A stretch of 64,000 nt of DNA from Macrostomum hystrix. Its lineage: Eukaryota; Platyhelminthes; Macrostomidae. Location of the stretch: assembly GCA_950097015.1 (NCBI GenBank), contig CATNEN010000038.1, positions 15,246,001 through 15,310,000 on the forward strand, given 5' to 3'. Shown piece by piece: positions 53,083 through 64,000 of this stretch. Numbering within the stretch: position 1 is the first letter of the stretch; each line of letters opens with the position of its first letter. The notes under the pieces are model-generated. The model saw nothing but the letters and a program-made list of their open reading frames with translations, ran no database searches and had not been told where the DNA came from. Position numbers and translations under genes: made by a program.

Positions 53083-54834
53083 GAGCAATCGAATGCATTT
53101 TCGCGGCACCAGAGTGAGCTGCATGAATTTATTCGTCTCCTGTTGCTGAGTGAAGTTGTAATACTTCGTATTTCAAAGCAGTCACTTTAGGTTTCTGCTA
53201 CTGCTGCTTTTTGTAGTTTTTGTCGCGCGTGCCACAGAATTTATGGGCGACCGAGAATGGAGGAGCAGCACATTGTGGGCCGGATATTGTGGAAGAATAT
53301 CACCAGATTTATTTTTTAAATTTTTTTTGTTTAGCAAGCTGCGCACTATCAGTGAGTGGCCATATTTACCGCCTAGGCTTCGGCGCACAATCTCTTTACA
53401 AAATAATTTAAATTCAGAAATGAAACAGACGAGACGAGTGGAAATATTGGTGTATCGAAGTTGGTAGGCATAGAGTCTCTGTGGTGTTGCTTCTTTAGGA
53501 GAAATGTCTTGAAGCGGGTTTGTCAACTCTCTTCCCCCATATAACTCTGGGAGCTGTCTTGCTGAAAAATAATAGAAAACTAGCTGGCAGCCCGTATATA
53601 ACAGTTGTTTTAGCGGTGCATTTTCGTCTGCGCAGTATTGTGTGTAGTCTAAGATTTCGCACCTGCTACATCATCACCGCCGAATTTCCTTGTCTTCTAT
53701 AGAAGCCTTCAAGGAAAAAAGTATCCGCCAATACCGATTGTGTCGCGCAAAAGCAGCAGATAAGAAAAAGAATTGTTAACTTAACTTCGCAGTACTTTTT
53801 GCCACCTGATTAGCCTGTGCTTTGTGTACAGTTCTTCCTGCTCTTTTGGCATCAGACAGCCAGTAAAGCTTGGTAGACAGATGAATCTGTGCTGAAAAGG
53901 ATTTCAATTAAACAGTCAGTGCCGGCAACTGCAGCAGTGAGTGAAGCAGTACAGTACAGCAGTTTCGCTACAAATACCCAAAGTCAGTGCAATCTAGAGG
54001 GCAGGTGGTCTGACAGTTCTTATTTATTTTTATTATAACTGACAGTGTCGTGATGGACGAGATTCTGGACAAACATTTTTTCTTTTATTTTTTTCTGCGA
54101 AAGCATTTGTTTTGGGAGAAACTGGGAGAGAAGATTAACGTTAGTCAATTTATTTATTTCTTTGCATTTTTAACACGCGCAGGCAAAACAAGCTGAACTG
54201 CATGATTATTAAGAATGGATTTCCCTATAGATAACAAACTAAAAGTGGTGATACGAATACAAAGCTGGAGAAATGTAAAAATTATGCATAATATACAGTC
54301 CGACAAAACATAACAGTTACATAAAAAACACATGTTTGCTGGTGCTATGGTTGTTATTGTTGCCATGCGAATCAAAATCGCAACTTCAGCTACTCTAATT
54401 ATTGCAAAGACATAAAACATAAGTTAACGCGTGTTTTTTCTGATGGGTGAATGGCGCTGGTCAGAATGGGAATACAATAAAATAATTACGAGCTAATTAA
54501 TTGCTGCATGGGCTTTTGCTTGAAGCGAACAATCGATCGACGTGCAATGGCTTATTATATTATATGATAGAAAGTCTTTTCTTCAAAGATATTGCGAGAG
54601 ATCAGCAGATTGGAACCATAGTATAGGACAGAAAACAGCAAAACTCTATATTTAGGTGCGTTTAGGAGCCTAGCAACAAACACAGTCGATCTCAGATTCC
54701 TGAGTAGCGAGTCACAAAGGAGTGTTTTACTATTGCTGTCTCGCTGTAATTATCCGAATGAATCTCATAGAGGATATTGTGTTGTGCTAGATGCAAATCG
54801 TTAATTAAGCAAAGTCAGTATAGCAAACTGCAGC
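53083..54834. other. unassigned sequence, ZC4H2 3' flank
   Basis: No recognised exon. The nearest minus-strand AATAAA beyond the ZC4H2 stop is at 54149-54154, about 680 nt away. Confidence 0.45.
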
Positions 54835-59868
<5,034 letters not shown>

Positions 59869-60689
59869 ATCAAACTTTTAATATGAAACAAGTCTGCTTT
59901 TGCGGTGAAAGAAAATTTGCTAGCAAACCGGGGGAATTATAGAGTGGGAGGGGCTGGTGGGGGGAGTTAAAAATGTGGGGGATTTGGGCTAGTGGCGCGG
60001 CACTGACGCCAACCAATGAGCGAGGTCCACAGTCAGCAATTGATGGGTGGAGAGTGGAGGGGAGAGTCGGACTGTCGGCCAATGGATCTAGTTGCGTCGA
60101 CTAAAACTTTCAAGGAATTTTAAAGCAAAATCTGTTGAGGATTGAATATTTTATTGCCGTGATGGGGGTTGCAATATATAATCACTGTTTATGGTCATTG
60201 ATTTATGACTCGTGAAAAAAAGGAAATAGCCTCACAAACAGTCACAGAGACACTGCTCACAATATGGCCAGTTAAAAGTAGACTCCATTGCCAAGCTAAT
60301 TCAATGCGGTCACGCATTGTACGCATCGAAAATTTTAACACCAATGTCTGAAAAAATTGGCAAAACATTTGTCTCTTAAATTGAATGTCGTGTTGCTTTT
60401 GTCTTAACACCATTTTGTCAGTTTTGCCACCTTGACGGGAAAGTTGTGAACAGAAGGTGGAGAATAATTTGATTTTTTCATTTATGGGAATTTACAGCTT
60501 TAAAATATGATTCGATTCATAAATCAGGGACTCGGACAATTATATAAGCGCTAAGTCTGTGGTGTAAATCCAGTCTGCCAAATTAAATGCAACATTAATT
60601 CTACTAAGGAAATTGTTTCTTAAAAATTAATTTCTCTGCCAACACCATTTTATACAGTTTAGGATCAACATCATCAGTAAAATGAAATC
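59869..60689. other. ZC4H2 5' flank
   Basis: Presumed promoter region. The first 200 nt upstream of the ATG are relatively GC-rich (gtgggaggggctggtggggg near 59945), compatible with a TATA-less promoter. No specific site assigned. Confidence 0.35.
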
Positions 60690-63600
60690 GCAATAGAACT
60701 TAGATCCCAGAGTCAAATCCCAAATTAAATGAGATCCCAAAATCAAATCCCAGCACACCTTAGATCCAAAAATGAAATCCCAGCAGATCTGAGATCCCAA
60801 AATAAATCCCAACAGATCTGAGATCCCAAAATAAATCCCAACAGATCTGAGATCCCAAAATCAAATCCCAACAGATCTGAGATCCCAAAATGAAATCCCA
60901 CCAGATCTGAGATCCCAAAATCAAATCCCAACAGATCTGAGATCCCGAAATGAAATCCCACCAGATCTGAGATCCCAAAATCAAATCCCAACAGATCTGA
61001 GATCCCAAAATCAAATCCCAACAGATCTGAGATCCCAAAATCAAATCCCAACAGATCTGAGATCCCAAAATCAAATCCCAACAGATCTGAGATCCCAAAA
61101 TACATCCCATCAAAAACTGAAATCCCGAAATGAGATCCCAACAGATCTGAGATCCCAAAATCAAATCCCAACAGATCTGAGATCCCAAAATAAATCCCAA
61201 CAGATCTGAGATCCCAAAATCAAATCCCAACAGATCTGAGATCCCAAAATACATCCCATCAAAAACTGAAATCCCGAAATGAGATCCCAACAGACCTCAG
61301 ATCGCGAAATGAAGTCCCACCAGATCTGAGATCCTGAAATGAAATCCCAACAGATCTGAGATCCCAAAATCAAATCCCAACAGATCTGAGATCCCGAAAT
61401 GAAATCCCACCAGATCTGAGATCCCAAAATCAAATCCCAACAGATCTGAGATCCCAAAATCAAATCCCAACAGATCTGAGATCCCAAAATAAATCCCAAC
61501 AGATCTGAGATCCCAAAATCAAATCCCAACAGATCTGAGATCCCAAAATGAAATCCCACCAGATCTGAGATCCCAAAATCAAATCCCAACAGATCTGAGA
61601 TCCCGAAATGAAATCCCACCAGATCTGAGATCCCAAAATCAAATCCCAACAGATCTGAGATCCCAAAATCAAATCCCAACAGATCTGAGATCCCAAAATC
61701 AAATCCCAACAGATCTGAGATCCCAAAATACATCCCATCAAAAACTGAAATCCCGAAATGAGATCCCAACAGACCTCAGATCGCGAAATGAAGTCCCACC
61801 AGATCTGAGATCCTGAAATGAAATCCCATCAGATCTGACATCCCAAAATCAAATCCCATCAAAAACTGAAATCCCGAAATGAGATCCCAACAGACCTCAG
61901 ATCGCGAAATGAAGTCCCACCAGATCTGAGATCCTGAAATGAAATCCCATCAGATCTGACATCCCAAAATCAAATCCCATCAAAAACTGAAATCCCGAAA
62001 TGAGATCCCAACAGACCTCAGATCGCGAAATGAAATCTCATCAGATCTGAGATCCTGAAATGAAATCCCATCAGATCTGACATCCCAAAATCAAATCCCA
62101 TCAAAAACTGAAATCCCGAAATGAGATCCCAACAGACCTCAGATCGCGAAATGAAATCCCATCAGATCTGAGATCCTGAAATGAAATCCCATCAGATCTG
62201 AGATCCCAAAATCAAATCCCAACAGATCTGAGATCCCAAAATACATCCCATCAAAAACTGAAATCCCGAAATGAGATCCCAACAGACCTCAGATCGCGAA
62301 ATGAAGTCCCACCAGATCTGAGATCCTGAAATGAAATCCCATCAGATCTGACATCCCAAAATCAAATCCCATCAAAAACTGAAATCCCGAAATGAGATCC
62401 CAACAGACCTCAGATCGCGAAATGAAATCCCATCAGATCTGAGATCCTGAAATGAAGTCCCATCAGATCTGAGATCCTGAAATGAAGTCCCATCAGATCT
62501 GAGATCCTGAAATGAAGTCCCATCAGATCTGAGATCCTGAAATGAAATCCCATCAGATCTGAGATCCTGAAATGAAGTCCCATCAGATCTGAGATCCTGA
62601 AATGAAGTCCCATCAGATCTGAGATCCTGAAATGAAATCCCAACAGATCTGAGATCCTGAAATGAAGTCCCATCAGATCTGAGATCCTGAAATGAAGTCC
62701 CATCAGATCTGAGATCCTGAAATGAAGTCCCATCAGATCTGAGATCCCGAAATGAGATCCCAACAGACCTCAGATCGCGAAATGAAGTCCCACCAGATCT
62801 GAGATCCTGAAATGAAATCCCATCAGATCTGACATCCCAAAATCAAATCCCATCAAAAACTGAAATCCCGAAATGAGATCCCAACAGACCTCAGATCGCG
62901 AAATGAAGTCCCACCAGATCTGAGATCCTGAAATGAAATCCCATCAGATCTGACATCCCAAAATCAAATCCCATCAAAAACTGAAATCCCGAAATGAGAT
63001 CCCAACAGACCTCAGATCGCGAAATGAAGTCCCACCAGATCTGAGATCCTGAAATGAAATCCCATCAGATCTGACATCCCAAAATCAAATCCCATCAAAA
63101 ACTGAAATCCCGAAATGAGATCCCAACAGACCTCAGATCGCGAAATGAAGTCCCACCAGATCTGAGATCCTGAAATGAAATCCCATCAGATCTGACATCC
63201 CAAAATCAAATCCCATCAAAAACTGAAATCCCGAAATGAGATCCCAACAGACCTCAGATCGCGAAATGAAATCCCATCAGATCTGACATCCCAAAATCAA
63301 ATCCCATCAAAAACTGAAATCCCGAAATGAGATCCCAACAGACCTCAGATCGCGAAATGAAGTCCCACCAGATCTGAGATCCTGAAATGAAATCCCATCA
63401 GATCTGACATCCCAAAATCAAATCCCATCAAAAACTGAAATCCCGAAATGAGATCCCAACAGACCTCAGATCGCGAAATGAAATCCCATCAGATCTGACA
63501 TCCCAAAATCAAATCCCATCAAAAACTGAAATCCCGAAATGAGATCCCAACAGACCTCAGATCGCGAAATGAAATCCCACCAGATCTGAGATCCTGAAAT

Positions 63601-64000
63601 GAAGTCCCACCAGATCTGAGATCCTGAAATGAAATCCCATCAGATCTGAGATCCTGAAATGAAATCCCAACAGATCTGAGATCCTGAAATGAAGTCCCAT
63701 CAGATCTGAGATCCTGAAATGAAGTCCCATCAGATCTGAGATCCTGAAATGAAGTCCCATCAGATCTGAGATCCCGAAATGAGATCCCAACAGACCTCAG
63801 ATCGCGAAATGAAGTCCCACCAGATCTGAGATCCTGAAATGAAATCCCATCAGATCTGACATCCCAAAATCAAATCCCATCAAAAACTGAAATCCCGAAA
63901 TGAGATCCCAACAGACCTCAGATCGCGAAATGAAGTCCCACCAGATCTGAGATCCTGAAATGAAATCCCATCAGATCTGACATCCCAAAATCAAATCCCA
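60690..64000. repeat. 30-bp minisatellite with 121-bp higher-order repeats, runs off the window
   Basis: From about 60780 the basic unit is 30 bp (cagatctgagatcccaaaat then caaatcccaa). From about 61730 onward a 121-bp block of four diverged monomers recurs (tgacatcccaaaatcaaatc; aaaaactgaaatcccg; gacctcagatcgcgaaatga; tgagatcctgaaatgaaatc). Monomeric blocks return at 62430-62740 and 63570-63770. The array is over 3.3 kb and its right end is outside the window. Confidence 0.97.

Noticed and set aside
60627-63790. Several minus-strand frames with GISDLLGFDF-type repeats that resemble a membrane or repeat protein
   Set aside because: The 30-bp unit is open in the minus frames by chance; hydrophobic character follows from the T/G-rich complement.

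Overview
The window is nuclear DNA from a multicellular animal. Its coding sequence sits in short, GC-rich, spliced exons with GT-AG introns, and three of its genes are animal-type (dbx, ZC4H2, an EML-family gene). tRNA-headed SINEs with ATT/TAA tails, an RTE-like non-LTR element and a solo-LTR candidate are present. An invertebrate, plausibly a lophotrochozoan such as a flatworm, fits best, but the species cannot be fixed from sequence alone. No bacterial genes, operons, CRISPR array or genuine tRNA/rRNA gene was seen.

Layout. (1) 2247-15073 (+): 17 exons with matching splice phases encode an EML-type microtubule-associated protein (HELP motif plus WD40 propellers) preceded by an unusual EF-hand region; poly(A) signals lie at 15250-15259. 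(2) 20486-26249 (-): a four-exon Dbx-class homeobox gene, complete, about 400 aa. (3) 36620-39554 (-): a five-exon mitochondrial NAD kinase (NADK2), complete, about 464 aa. (4) 40148-42470 (+): a decayed endonuclease/reverse-transcriptase retroelement, followed by a Q/P-rich coding-like remnant. (5) 54835-59868 (-): a four-exon ZC4H2 zinc-finger gene, about 397 aa. The rest is intergenic or intronic.

The dominant feature is tandem repetition. About two dozen minisatellite arrays with mutually unrelated units (12-41 bp, one with a 121-bp higher-order unit) occupy roughly 30% of the window by my estimate, and every gene has at least one inside an intron. Some are notable: an intronic array made of tandem 3'-splice-site-like units before a real acceptor, two arrays that start where a SINE is truncated, an array split by a solo-LTR-like insertion with 5-bp target duplications, and several arrays dense in the palindromes GATC and CTAG. 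Long ORFs over these arrays are artefacts of stop-free repeat units.

The genes are functionally unrelated (cytoskeleton, neural patterning transcription factor, mitochondrial NADP supply, neurodevelopmental zinc-finger protein), so this is an ordinary animal gene neighbourhood with exceptional repeat content. Exon coordinates were derived by hand from splice motifs, phase and similarity to family sequences I know; no search or transcript data were available.
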